NCBI GenBank assembly: GCA_029259715.1 | Contig: JAJDEP010000014.1 | Location: 62,001 to 126,000, forward strand | Source: Planctomycetota bacterium | GTDB lineage: Bacteria > Planctomycetota > B15-G4 | Reading direction: 5' to 3' | Length of the DNA: 64,000 bases | Shown: positions 1-10,026 of the stretch, in pieces | Numbering within the stretch: the stretch's first letter is position 1 | Layout of the letters: each line of letters opens with the position of its first letter | Made by a program: the position numbers and the translations under genes | Notes under the pieces: generated by a model | What the model was told of the DNA's origin: nothing | The model's input: the letters and a program-made list of their open reading frames with translations, nothing else | Database searches by the model: none

Positions 1-1080
1 TCGTCGGCGGTGCCCATGCTGGCAGACGAGTTGCGCGCGTCCGGGTGGCGCACGTGGGGCCTGGCCGACGGCGCCTTCGTCACCGAGGCCTTCGGTTTCG
101 ATCGCGGCTTCGATCGGTTCGAGTCGGAGCTCAGGCCGCTGCGACACAAGCTGCCACGCCTGCTCGGCTGGATCGACGAGATGGCCGCCCCCGGGAGCCC
201 GCCCACCTTCCTGTTCATGCACACGTACGAGGCCCACGCCCCCTACGTGCCCGACGTCGAGTACGACCTCTTCACCGACGACGACTACGACGGTCCCCTC
301 GCCGAGCGCATCGCCCTGTTCCGCAAGAGTTTCGCCGGCGAAGACACGAGCTACGACATGGGCGCCCTCGAGGCCTCCTTCTGGGGTAAGGACCGCGGCG
401 CCTTCGACGACGCCGACGTGGCCTACGTGCGCGCTCTCTACGAAGGCGACATCCGCCAGACCGACGCCCACGTCGGCCGCATCCTTGACGCGCTACGCGA
501 CGCCGGACTGCTCGACACGGCGTGGGTCGTGATCACCTCCGACCACGGCGAGGCCTTCCGCGAGCACGGCACCCTCGAGCACCGCCAGCTGTACGAAGAG
601 GAGACGCACGTCCCCTTGCTCGTACGACCGCCCGGCGGCCTGACCCCGGGACGCACGGTGGCGTCGACGGCGCGCTTGCTCGATGTGGCCCCCACGATCC
701 TCCACGCGGTGGGCCTGGTTCGGCCGCCGGTCATGCAGGGTCGCAGCCTGCTGCCCCTCGACGCCCGGTTCGAGCGCCCGGTGCACGCCACCGCCGGCGA
801 GGACAGCAGCTTCCGCGCCTTCATCCACGGCACCCGCAAGGTGATCCGCCGCGGCAACACGCCCCCGACCTTCTTCGACCTGGCCGCCGACCCCGACGAG
901 CGCCACGCCCTGTCGGGCCCCGGGGCCCCCGACTGGGCCACCGACGCCCTCTCAGCCATGCAGGCGCTCGAGGACGAAGCCGTCGCCCTGCGCCGCATCG
1001 TCGGCGAACCGGGAGCCGTGGGCGGCCTGAGCCCCGAGCGGTTGGCCGAGTTGATCCGGCTGGGCTACATCGACGGCTGA
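1..1080 (+). CDS. Sulfatase / alkaline-phosphatase-superfamily protein, 5' partial
   Basis: Frame open to window start; motifs FLFMHTYEAHAPYVP, VVITSDHGEAFREHGTLEH..LYEEETHVPLLVRPPG. Confidence 0.85.
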   Translation, partial: SSAVPMLADELRASGWRTWGLADGAFVTEAFGFDRGFDRFESELRPLRHKLPRLLGWIDEMAAPGSPPTFLFMHTYEAHAPYVPDVEYDLFTDDDYDGPLAERIALFRKSFAGEDTSYDMGALEASFWGKDRGAFDDADVAYVRALYEGDIRQTDAHVGRILDALRDAGLLDTAWVVITSDHGEAFREHGTLEHRQLYEEETHVPLLVRPPGGLTPGRTVASTARLLDVAPTILHAVGLVRPPVMQGRSLLPLDARFERPVHATAGEDSSFRAFIHGTRKVIRRGNTPPTFFDLAADPDERHALSGPGAPDWATDALSAMQALEDEAVALRRIVGEPGAVGGLSPERLAELIRLGYIDG

Positions 1081-1171
1081 CGAGGCTGGGCTCGCCCCAC
1101 CGGGACGGTAGGGTTGAGGACGCCGACCGGCGCGCGACGCGCTCGGCACCGCACCAAGGAGTCCCGCATCG

Positions 1172-1984
1172 ATGTCCCCGGCGCACCCTGACGACGCCCT
1201 CGCCAAGCTGGTGGACGAACTGGCCCGCGGCCGCGCCGGCGCCGACGACCTCGAGCCGCTCGCCTACGCCCACCTCGACCACGACCGCTGCGCGCGTCAG
1301 GGCATGCCCGAGGTGGTCTTCGGCGCCGGCAAGTCGCCCGAGCAGATCGTCGGCATCGTCGCCCGCCTGCTGACGAACGACCAGCCCGTGCTCGTGACGC
1401 GGCTCGAACCCGACATCTGGGAGGCCTGCCGGGACGGCCTCGGCGATGCGGGCACCTACGACGCTCTCTCGCGCACCTGGCTCGGGGGCGCGGCGCGCGC
1501 TCCCGCGGACGACGCGGGGGCGGTGGTCGTGGTGAGCGCCGGCACCTCCGACGTCGCCGTAGCCGAGGAGGCCGCCCGCACGGCCGAGGCCTTCGGGCAG
1601 CGCGTCGTGCGCCTGAACGACGTCGGCGTCGCCGGCATCCACCGTCTCATCGAGCACCTGCCGACCCTGCGCGACGCCCGGGTCATCATCGCCGTGGCGG
1701 GCATGGAGGGCGCGCTGCCGAGCGTGGTCGCCGGACTCGTGGCGTGTCCCGTCATCGCCGTGCCCACGAGCGTCGGCTACGGCGCGAGCTTCGGCGGCGT
1801 CGCGGCCCTGCTCGCCATGCTCAACAGCTGCGCCTCGGGCGTCACCGTGGTCAACATCGACAATGGATTCGGCGCGGCCTGCGCGGCGGTCCGCATCGCT
1901 GCCGTCACATCCGGCGCCAAGGCCGGCGGCCGTGCCGGCGAGTCCCCCCAGGGATCGCCCGGTTCAGCGGACGCCGCGTCATGA
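1172..1984 (+). CDS. larB: Nickel pincer cofactor biosynthesis protein LarB (AIR carboxylase-like)
   Basis: C-terminal PurE-like domain AGMEGALPSVVAGLVACPVIAVPTSVGYGASFGGVAALLAMLNSCASGVTVVNIDNGFGAA; followed by larC and larE. Confidence 0.92.
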   Translation: MSPAHPDDALAKLVDELARGRAGADDLEPLAYAHLDHDRCARQGMPEVVFGAGKSPEQIVGIVARLLTNDQPVLVTRLEPDIWEACRDGLGDAGTYDALSRTWLGGAARAPADDAGAVVVVSAGTSDVAVAEEAARTAEAFGQRVVRLNDVGVAGIHRLIEHLPTLRDARVIIAVAGMEGALPSVVAGLVACPVIAVPTSVGYGASFGGVAALLAMLNSCASGVTVVNIDNGFGAACAAVRIAAVTSGAKAGGRAGESPQGSPGSADAAS

Positions 1985-3213
1985 CGGGCCACCTTCACTT
2001 CGACCTGATCGGGGGCATCGCCGGCGACATGACCGTCGCCGCCCTCGTCGATGCCGGCGTGCCCGAGGACGTGCTGCACGCGGGGCTGGTCGCCTCGGGA
2101 CTGCCCTTCACCGCGCTGCGCGTCGAGCAGGAGTGGCGCGGAGGCCTGGCCGGGCGTTTGTTCCACGTCGATCTCGAGACTGACCCGCCCGCGCGGGACT
2201 GGAAGACCATCCGCGCACTGATCGAGCAGGCGACGTTGAGCGACGGCGCCCGCCGCTGGGCCCTGCGCATCTTCACGTGCCTGGCCGAGGCGGAAGCCAC
2301 CGTGCACGGCTGCCCCGTCGAAGCAGTGCACTTCCACGAGGTCGGCGCGATGGACTCCATCGTCGACGTCGTCGCCACCGCTCTCGCCCTCGACCACCTG
2401 CAGGTCGACAGCTTCAGCTGCGGCCCGGTGCCCCTCTGCCGCGGCACCATCGAGGCCGACCACGGCGTCCTGCCCCTGCCCGCCCCGGCCACGGCCGCGC
2501 TGCTCACCGGCTTCGAACTCGTGACCATCCCCGGCACCCTCGAGACCGTCACGCCCACCGGCGCCGCCATCTTGTCGGCCCTGGTGGACGACCCCGCCGC
2601 TCCCATGCCGCCCCTGCGACTGACCGCCGGCGGCTACGGCCTGGGGCAGGCCGACCTCCCCGGCCGTGCCAACGTGCTGCGGGTCCTCGTCGGCACGCGC
2701 ACCGACAACGCGGACGCCGGCGCCCGACACGGGGACCGCGGCCGGGCCGTGGTCATCGAGGCCGCCATCGACGACATGGACCCGCGCCTGTTCGGCGAAG
2801 TCTCGCGCAACCTCTTCGCGGCCGGCGCCCTCGACGTGACCCTCTCCGCGCTGATGATGAAGAAGCAACGCCCCGGCACGCTGCTCTCCGTCGTGTGTCG
2901 TCCCGAATCGGAGGGCGTGCTCTCGGGCCTGCTGCTGCGCGAGACGACCACCCTCGGGGTGCGCAGCCACGACGTCCGCCGCATCGAGCTCGCCCGACGG
3001 ATCGAGACGGTCGAGACCGAATTCGGGCCCATCGCCGTGAAGTTCGCCTTCCTCGGTGACGAGTGCGTGAACAGCGCGCCCGAATACGACGAGTGCGAAC
3101 GCGCGGCGCGCGAGCGCGGTGTGCCCCTCAAGGACGTCCTCGGGGCCGCGGCCGCCGCAGCCCATGAACGGGCCGGCACCCTCCGTGCGCCCACGCCGGG
3201 AGGCGCCCCGTGA
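1981..3213 (+). CDS. larC: Nickel pincer cofactor biosynthesis protein LarC (single fused ORF)
   Basis: FDLIGGIAGDMTVAALVDAG; HFHEVGAMDSIVDVV; TPTGAAIL; EAAIDDMDPRLFGEV; ATGA overlap with larB. Confidence 0.92.
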   Translation: MTGHLHFDLIGGIAGDMTVAALVDAGVPEDVLHAGLVASGLPFTALRVEQEWRGGLAGRLFHVDLETDPPARDWKTIRALIEQATLSDGARRWALRIFTCLAEAEATVHGCPVEAVHFHEVGAMDSIVDVVATALALDHLQVDSFSCGPVPLCRGTIEADHGVLPLPAPATAALLTGFELVTIPGTLETVTPTGAAILSALVDDPAAPMPPLRLTAGGYGLGQADLPGRANVLRVLVGTRTDNADAGARHGDRGRAVVIEAAIDDMDPRLFGEVSRNLFAAGALDVTLSALMMKKQRPGTLLSVVCRPESEGVLSGLLLRETTTLGVRSHDVRRIELARRIETVETEFGPIAVKFAFLGDECVNSAPEYDECERAARERGVPLKDVLGAAAAAAHERAGTLRAPTPGGAP

Positions 3214-4043
3214 CGACCGTCGACGGAGCCGCCCACGTCCAGGCCCTGCGGCGTCAGGTGGAGACGTACGGACCGGTCGTCGTGGCCTTCTCCGGCGGCG
3301 TCGACTCCACCGTGGTGCTGAAGATCGCGGCGGACGTCCTCGGCGCCGACGTGATCGCCGTCACCGGCCTGTCGCCGTCCGTCGCCCCGCAGGAGGCCGA
3401 GCGGGCGCGGGAACTCGCGGCCGACCTCGGCGTCGAGCTGCTGACGCCCGAGACCCATGAGCTGGCCAATCCCGATTACGTGGCCAACGCGTCCGATCGC
3501 TGCTTCCACTGCAAGACGGAGCTGTACGACGTCTGCCGCCGGGTGGCCGCGGGGCGCGGCGACCGGCTGATCCTCAACGGCACGAACGCCGACGACGTGG
3601 GCGATTGGCGCCCCGGGTTGAAGGCCGCCGCGCAGGCCGGCGTGCGCTCGCCGCTGCTCGAGTGCGGCCTCGACAAGGCCGCCGTCCGGGCCGCCGCCCG
3701 GGCCCTGGGCCTCTCGAATTGGGACAAGCCGGCCCTGGCCTGCCTGGCCTCGCGCCTGCCCTACGGCACCTCGGTGACCCCGGAACGCCTGGCGGCCGTC
3801 GATGCCGTGGAACAGCACCTGCGCGCCCGGGGATTCCGGGATGTCCGCGCCCGACATCTCGGTGACGAGGTACGCTTGGAAGTCGAACCCGACCGGGTCC
3901 GGCAACTCCTCGGCCTCGCTGCGGATCCCGAACTGCTCGCGACTGTCACAGCCGCGGGCTTCCGCACGCTATCGGTGGAGCCCGACGGCTACCGATCGGG
4001 CCGTCTCAACGACGTCCTCGACTCCCCGAACGCCTCCCGATGA
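3210..4043 (+). CDS. larE: ATP-dependent sulfur transferase LarE
   Basis: PP-loop FSGGVDSTVVLKIA; SDRCFHCKTELY; KPALACLASRLPYG; ATGA overlap with larC. Confidence 0.92.
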   Translation: MTTVDGAAHVQALRRQVETYGPVVVAFSGGVDSTVVLKIAADVLGADVIAVTGLSPSVAPQEAERARELAADLGVELLTPETHELANPDYVANASDRCFHCKTELYDVCRRVAAGRGDRLILNGTNADDVGDWRPGLKAAAQAGVRSPLLECGLDKAAVRAAARALGLSNWDKPALACLASRLPYGTSVTPERLAAVDAVEQHLRARGFRDVRARHLGDEVRLEVEPDRVRQLLGLAADPELLATVTAAGFRTLSVEPDGYRSGRLNDVLDSPNASR

Positions 4044-5044
4044 AGGCAAGGCACCTGCTCGCCACTCTGCTGGCGGTCGGCTCGATGCTGGCCGCCCCGG
4101 GCACCCTTTCCGCCCAATTCGGCGAGGCCGATCCGCGCTTCGACCCCGACCCGCGCGACCTGCGCGACCCGCGCGATGTCTCGCAGGACCCGCGGGAGCC
4201 GGTGCTCGACCCTCACGCCGTCCCCGAAGGCGAGCACCTGTTCGACATGCTGCTCGAGCAGAAGGACCAGCATCGCCTGGCCATGGCCATCTCCGACAAC
4301 CCCTGGATCACGCTCGAGTACATCGATGGTGTGTGCGAGCAGCACCTGGCCCTGCGCGAGTCTGGGGGCGCCCCGACGCTCACCGGCACCAGCGCCGTGC
4401 AGGAGGTCGAGGCCAAGGCCAAGACCCTCGCGGCCCTCGCCGACCGGGCCCTGGGCGACTCCCGCTTCCAGCTCTACGTCCAGACGATGCTGGGTTGGGA
4501 CGCGGCCAAGATCCAACGTCATCGGGTGATCCAAGGCCAGATCAAGCGGGCCAACTCGATCCTGCTGGCGGCCGCCTCCCCTGACGACTCGCGCCGGGCC
4601 ATGACGCCCCTGAAGCAGGCACGCGAGGCGGCCGCGCAGATTGGTGACACCTGGAGCGAGGTCCGCGCACTCGTGCTCATGGGGCGCATCCGCGCAGCGC
4701 AGGGCTCGGTGCGGGACACCGAATTCTTCATGAAGGACGCGCTGCGCATCGCGCGCCCGATTCGCGACCTCGACTCGATGTGGGAGGCCCTCTCGACCCT
4801 GTATGAAGCGGCGATCCTGCGCAACGACTTCGAGTCGGCCCGCGAGCGCCTGCGGGAGCAGTACGTCATCTCGCAGAGCAGCCAGGACCCGCAGTCGGCT
4901 GACGAGATCCTCGACCAGCTCATCCAACTCGAGAACCTGATCCGGTCGGGCAACGCCTCGGCCCTGCGCAACCTGCCCCCCGGGTCGGGCAACCGCTCCG
5001 GTGGCAACGGTCGCTCCGGAACCGGGTCCGGCCAGGGCGGTTGA
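4040..5044 (+). CDS. Secreted hypothetical protein
   Basis: Signal peptide-like N-terminus (MKARHLLATLLAVGSMLAAPGTLSAQ), DPRD-rich segment, Gly/Ser-rich C-terminus; ATGA overlap with larE. Confidence 0.6.
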   Translation: MKARHLLATLLAVGSMLAAPGTLSAQFGEADPRFDPDPRDLRDPRDVSQDPREPVLDPHAVPEGEHLFDMLLEQKDQHRLAMAISDNPWITLEYIDGVCEQHLALRESGGAPTLTGTSAVQEVEAKAKTLAALADRALGDSRFQLYVQTMLGWDAAKIQRHRVIQGQIKRANSILLAAASPDDSRRAMTPLKQAREAAAQIGDTWSEVRALVLMGRIRAAQGSVRDTEFFMKDALRIARPIRDLDSMWEALSTLYEAAILRNDFESARERLREQYVISQSSQDPQSADEILDQLIQLENLIRSGNASALRNLPPGSGNRSGGNGRSGTGSGQGG

Positions 5045-5088
5045 GGCTCCGCCGCCGACGCAAACCCGCAGGAGCGATTCCCAAGGAC

Positions 5089-6957
5089 ATGTCGATGCTG
5101 ATCACGCTCCTCGCCGCGTTGCTCATGTTGCTGTCCGCGGCACCGACCTCCGCCCAGGATCGGGGCGCGCATGACGCGGTCCTGCCCAAGGGCTCCATCG
5201 TCCGCCTCTCGATCCCCGACGGCACCGCGTTGTGGTCCACCCCCCTCGGTGCCTCGCTCCAGGCTCTGCTCGACGGCAACGAGGATATCGACGGCCTGCG
5301 CGCCTTCCTGCACGCGGCCACGGGCCTCGAGAGCGACGACATGGCCACCATGCTGCTGGGCGGCACGGTGCACGTCGGCGTCTACCGCGGCCCGAAGAGC
5401 CGGCTCGGGGGCGACGCTGCGGACGGACAACGCCGCGTGCTCGTCGCGACCACCAGCAGCGACGAGAAGGCCCTCGCCCAGGCCCTCGAACGCGGACTCG
5501 ACGCGCTCGACACCCTGGGCGTCGACGTGTCCTACGGCGACTATCGCGGTCTCGAATACGCGCGCCTCGACGACGAGAACGTGCTGGCCCGCCTCGGCGA
5601 TCGCTTGTTCTTCGCCTCCCATGACGAGCTGCTCGCCGACGCCCTCGACCTGGCCCTTGACGCCGCGGTCACCGGCGGCAAGACCCGCGGCCGGCGCAAG
5701 GGCAAGTCGGCCGTCAAGGCGTCGGATGAGACGGTCGACGGAGGCCTCGCGAGCTTCTCGTTCCGCGTGGGATCGCCGCTGAATCGACGCGGCACGGTGA
5801 AGGGCATCGGCGAGATCGCCGGTCGCATGGGCAACCGCCTGAGCTCGCCCCTGCTCTCGGTGCTGCTCGACGACGCCGCCGACGAACTCTCCGCCGGAGG
5901 GCGCATCGTAGGGACTCTCGAGCACGACCGGGCGGGCGACCAGATGATTGTCCAGGCGCGGCTCGTCCCGGCGCCGCCCGACGAGGACGACGAAGCGACC
6001 GACAGCAGCGCCGACGACGGTGCCCGCCGGATCGAAGCGCGCGCGCCCGTCGCCTTCACCGTGCCCGTGGACGACCAGACCCTCGGCGTCCTGCACGTGC
6101 AACGTGACCTCGCCGATTGGTGGCGCCACCGCGAGGAGCGTATGCCGCCCGAGATCCAGACGCGACTGGCGCGCTTCGACAGCACCATGAGCATGCTCTT
6201 CTCAGGCCAGTCCCTCGCCGACGACGTCTTCGGGCAACTCGGCACGTCGTTGGCCGTCGTCTTCGATCGCCAGACCTTCGAGGACGAGGACGCGGCGCCC
6301 GACATCCGCATGCCGGCGGCCTGCCTCGTCTCGACACTGGACGACCCGCAACGCTTCGCCCCCATGCTGCAAGGGGCCTTCCAGACCTTCATCGGGTTGA
6401 TCAACGCCGACCGCGGCCAGGAGGGTGAGGCGCCGTTCCTGATCGAGACCGAACGGGTCGATGGCGGACTGTTCGTCTCGGCGCGCCTCATGGACGGGAT
6501 GTTCGCGGCCGGCCCCATGAACGACGCCACGGACCCGGGCATGGGCATGGACGGCGCCGCGCCCTACTCGGCCAACCTCTCGCCAGCCATGGCGGTCATC
6601 GGCGACCGGCTCCTACTCGGCACCTCCGTGGAGCAGGTGCGCCGGCTCATGAGTGCCCTCGCCACGCAGGGCTCCGCTGCCGCGAGCGAGTCCGAGGTCT
6701 TCGGCGAACTCGGCCTGTCGGTGGACGCGCGGATCCTCGAGCGGGCCCTGCGCGACAACCGCAAGGCGCTCATCGCCCAGAACGTCATCGAGAAGGGCAA
6801 CGACCCGATGCAGGCGGCCGCCGAGATCGACGGGCTGGTCGCCATCGTGCAGCGTCTGCGGTCCGTGGACGTCCAGCTGTTCCACGACGCCGAGGGATTG
6901 CGCGCGCGCCTGGGCCTCGCCCTCGACCCCGCAACCGGGCGGACCGACGCTCGATGA
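5089..6957 (+). CDS. Secreted hypothetical protein
   Basis: Signal peptide MSMLITLLAALLMLLSAAPTSAQ; long ORF coupled to neighbours; ORF opens at 5041 with TTG, ATG at 5089 preferred. Confidence 0.6.
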   Translation: MSMLITLLAALLMLLSAAPTSAQDRGAHDAVLPKGSIVRLSIPDGTALWSTPLGASLQALLDGNEDIDGLRAFLHAATGLESDDMATMLLGGTVHVGVYRGPKSRLGGDAADGQRRVLVATTSSDEKALAQALERGLDALDTLGVDVSYGDYRGLEYARLDDENVLARLGDRLFFASHDELLADALDLALDAAVTGGKTRGRRKGKSAVKASDETVDGGLASFSFRVGSPLNRRGTVKGIGEIAGRMGNRLSSPLLSVLLDDAADELSAGGRIVGTLEHDRAGDQMIVQARLVPAPPDEDDEATDSSADDGARRIEARAPVAFTVPVDDQTLGVLHVQRDLADWWRHREERMPPEIQTRLARFDSTMSMLFSGQSLADDVFGQLGTSLAVVFDRQTFEDEDAAPDIRMPAACLVSTLDDPQRFAPMLQGAFQTFIGLINADRGQEGEAPFLIETERVDGGLFVSARLMDGMFAAGPMNDATDPGMGMDGAAPYSANLSPAMAVIGDRLLLGTSVEQVRRLMSALATQGSAAASESEVFGELGLSVDARILERALRDNRKALIAQNVIEKGNDPMQAAAEIDGLVAIVQRLRSVDVQLFHDAEGLRARLGLALDPATGRTDAR

Positions 6958-8267
6958 CTCCGCCCGCGGCGCTCACCGTCCGCGACGCCGAACAGTCCCT
7001 GGAGCCGTACCGCGCCGGTCACGACGGCCCGTTCGGCGCCCGGCAGGTCGGCCACCTCGTGCGCCGCGCCCTCTTCGGCGCCCCGCCCGAGCGCCTGGCC
7101 GAGTTGCAGCGGATGGAGCCCGCCGAGGCGGTCGAGGCGGTGTTGGCCGCGCCACCGCCCTCGGGCAGCTACGCCGAGACCCTCGACATCCTCGACGCCC
7201 TGGCCTCGGTGGACGACCCGGACGTCGCCCGCTCGGTGTGGTTGACGCGCATGGTGCGCGACCCGCACCCGTTCCGCGAACGCCTCGCGCTCTTCTGGCA
7301 CGGGCACTTCGCCACCTCGGTCGAGAAGGTCGGGCGCATCCGCCTGATGACACGGCAGGTCGACACGCTACAACGGCTGGGGGCCGGGCCATTCGGGGAG
7401 CTGCTCCTCGCCATGTGCCGCGACCCGGCCATGGTCGTCTGGCTGGACGGAAACGCCAATCGCCGCCACCACCCGAATGAGAACTTCGCCCGCGAGCTGT
7501 TCGAGCTGTTCTCCCTCGGCATCGGGCACTACGACGAGACCGACGTCCTCGAGGCGGCGCGCGCCTTCAGCGGCTGGCACGTCCACGGCGACCGCTTCCG
7601 CTTCAATTCCCATGAGCACGACGACGGGACCAAGCGCGTCCTCGGACGCGAAGGCGACCTCGACGGTGACGACGTTGTTTCTGCCGTCATGGAACACCCG
7701 TCTTGCGCCCGGCACATCACGCGCCGCCTCTTCCGCGAGTTCGTCCATCCGGAACCGACGGACGCTCAGATCGACGTCCTCGCCGACCGCTACCGCGCGA
7801 GCGGCTACGACACGCTCGACCTGGTCCGCGTCCTGCTGCGCAGTCGCGCCTTCTATGCGGCGCCGGCCTACCGTGCCCTGGTGAAGTCCCCGGTGGCGCT
7901 CGCCGTGGGGGCCATCCGCTCCCTCGAGCTGCGCACCGATGCGCGCGCCGTCGCCGAGACCCTGGGGGCCCTGGGGCAGTCGTTGTATGCACCGCCGAGC
8001 GTGAAGGGCTGGGACGGTGGGGCTTCCTGGCTGAACGCGGCCACGCTCATCGGCCGCGTCAATCTCGCTGCCGACCTGGCAGGCCGGGCGCCCCAGGGCC
8101 TCACCGTCGACCCGGCCGACGACCTCGACGGCGCGGTCGCGCTGTTGCTCGACGGCCAACTCCCCGACGACGTGTCCCACCGCCTCAAGGCCCACCAGCA
8201 CAAGCACGGCGACACGGCCGGCCTGCTGCAGGCGCTGCTCTGCCTGCCGGAGTATCAGCTGGCATGA
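6954..8267 (+). CDS. DUF1800 domain-containing protein
   Basis: AQVGHLVRRALFG, RLALFWHGHFATS, DGNANRRHHPNENFARELFELFSLGIGHYDE, FSGWHV. Confidence 0.9.
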   Translation: MTPPAALTVRDAEQSLEPYRAGHDGPFGARQVGHLVRRALFGAPPERLAELQRMEPAEAVEAVLAAPPPSGSYAETLDILDALASVDDPDVARSVWLTRMVRDPHPFRERLALFWHGHFATSVEKVGRIRLMTRQVDTLQRLGAGPFGELLLAMCRDPAMVVWLDGNANRRHHPNENFARELFELFSLGIGHYDETDVLEAARAFSGWHVHGDRFRFNSHEHDDGTKRVLGREGDLDGDDVVSAVMEHPSCARHITRRLFREFVHPEPTDAQIDVLADRYRASGYDTLDLVRVLLRSRAFYAAPAYRALVKSPVALAVGAIRSLELRTDARAVAETLGALGQSLYAPPSVKGWDGGASWLNAATLIGRVNLAADLAGRAPQGLTVDPADDLDGAVALLLDGQLPDDVSHRLKAHQHKHGDTAGLLQALLCLPEYQLA

Positions 8268-9472
8268 ACTTCCCTGACCTGACCCGCCGCGATCTGTTGT
8301 GGGGCGCCGCCGCGCTGCCGTTCCTCGCCGCGCTGCCCGCGCCCCTCGCGCGCGTGGCCCTCGCGCCCCGGTCCGGCGCCAAGGGCGACCGCGTCATCGT
8401 CGTCGTCCAGCTGACGGGTGGCAATGACGGGCTCAACACCGTCGTCCCCTACCGTGACGACGACTACCACCGCGCGCGCCCGGTCATCGCCGTTCCCGAA
8501 CCGCAGGTGTTCAAGCTGGACGACGTGACCGGTCTCAACCCCGCCCTCTCGCGCCTCGATGAGATCTGGGAGCGCGGTGAGCTCGGCGTGATCCAGGGCA
8601 TCGGCTACCCCGACCCGGACCGGTCGCACTTCCGCTCGATGGAGATCTGGCACACCGGGCGCGTCGACGACCGCCCGCCCACCTCCGGTTGGCTCGGACG
8701 GACGGCCGACGAGATCAAGGTCAAGGGCGGGTTGCCGGTGGCGCGCCTCGGCGGCCGCGACCTGCCCCTGGCGGTGGCCGGAGCGGCGAGCCAGGTGCCC
8801 GCCCTCGCGGCGACCAAGGACCTGGCCCTGCGGTACGCCGGGCGCGCCCAGGCCGCCGCCCTGCTCGAGGACCTGTGCGCGCCGGCGCTGCGGGCCGGCG
8901 CGGCCCAGTCCGTGGCCGAGGTCTTCCGGGATGCCTTCGACGCCTCGCGCCGACTCGACGCCCTCGGCCGGCAACCCGCCACCGGCGGCTTCCCCGGCAG
9001 CAACGTCGGCAAGGGTCTCGACCTGGCGGCTCGCCTGATCGGAGCGGGAGCCGGCACCCGGGTGCTCTACGTGACCCAGGGCGGCTTCGATACCCACGCG
9101 AACCAGCAACGCGACCACACAGCGCTGCTGCGCGACCTCGGCGCGGCCCTCGCGGCCTTCCAGGAGCAGCTCCGCAAACAGGGGGATGCCGGCCGGGTGG
9201 TGACGTTCGTCTTCTCCGAATTCGGCCGCAGGATCCGGGAGAACGCCTCGGGCGGCACCGATCACGGTGCGGGCGCCCCGGCGCTGATCCTGGGGGAGGC
9301 CGTCACCGGGGGCGTCCACGGCTCTCCGCCGGATCTCTCGGGTCGGGAGTCCGCCGATGTGCCCTTCCGCACCGACTTCCGCCGGGCCTATGCGGCGCTG
9401 CTCGCCTGGATGGGCCTGCGCCCGAAGGACATCCTGGGCGAGCGATTCGACCCGCTCCCGCTCCTCTCCTGA
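8264..9472 (+). CDS. DUF1501 domain-containing protein, Tat-like signal
   Basis: TRRDLLWGAAALPF N-terminus; VVVQLTGGNDGLNTVVPYRDDDYHRARP; FSEFGRRIRENASGGTDHGAGAP. Confidence 0.92.
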   Translation: MNFPDLTRRDLLWGAAALPFLAALPAPLARVALAPRSGAKGDRVIVVVQLTGGNDGLNTVVPYRDDDYHRARPVIAVPEPQVFKLDDVTGLNPALSRLDEIWERGELGVIQGIGYPDPDRSHFRSMEIWHTGRVDDRPPTSGWLGRTADEIKVKGGLPVARLGGRDLPLAVAGAASQVPALAATKDLALRYAGRAQAAALLEDLCAPALRAGAAQSVAEVFRDAFDASRRLDALGRQPATGGFPGSNVGKGLDLAARLIGAGAGTRVLYVTQGGFDTHANQQRDHTALLRDLGAALAAFQEQLRKQGDAGRVVTFVFSEFGRRIRENASGGTDHGAGAPALILGEAVTGGVHGSPPDLSGRESADVPFRTDFRRAYAALLAWMGLRPKDILGERFDPLPLLS

Positions 9473-9639
9473 CGGTCGGACGACCCCGTCCTGGACGCCC
9501 TCCGGGCCGCCCCACAGGCCCCCTCCCGGTGCGCCCGTCGAAGCTTCACTGAGATGCCGGGGTGGAGCGGCGCGCCCTGCGCGCTAGAATCCCGCCTCGT
9601 CGACGGTTGTCGACGTGACGAATCGGGGATCTGGGGTCC

Positions 9640-9990
9640 ATGGCCAAGCGCATCAACTGGTATTACCGCCGCAACAACTGCACGACCTGTGCGAAGTCCG
9701 ACGCCTACATGGACCAGCGCAGCATGACGGCCAAGGAAGTGGTCGACGCTCGCAAGGTCAAGCTGGGCAAGCGAGAGATCGCCGCCATCCTGCGGGGCAC
9801 GAGCAAGGTCTACGCCATGCGGGGCAAGAAGAGCGTCGAGTTCGACCTCAAGCGCGACCCGCCGATGGAGAAGGTGCTCTACGAGAACCTGATCGGCCCG
9901 ACGGGCAGCCTGCGCGCGCCTGCCGTGCGCTCCGGCAAGACGCTGATCGTGGGCTTCAACGAGGACGTCTGGAAGGAAGCCCTCGCGTAA
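9640..9990 (+). CDS. ArsC/Spx-like thioredoxin-fold protein
   Basis: INWYYRRNNCTTCAKSDAYMDQ (CxxC), C-terminal RAPAVRSGKTLIVGFNEDVWKEAL. Confidence 0.7.
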   Translation: MAKRINWYYRRNNCTTCAKSDAYMDQRSMTAKEVVDARKVKLGKREIAAILRGTSKVYAMRGKKSVEFDLKRDPPMEKVLYENLIGPTGSLRAPAVRSGKTLIVGFNEDVWKEALA

Positions 9991-10026
9991 GCCACCCTCC
10001 CGCGCCTGCGCGCCGGGAGTCTCGGA

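Noticed and set aside
6954-9472. DUF1800/DUF1501 pair as a novel system
   Set aside because: This pair is a well-known linked arrangement in many bacteria; function unknown but not new.
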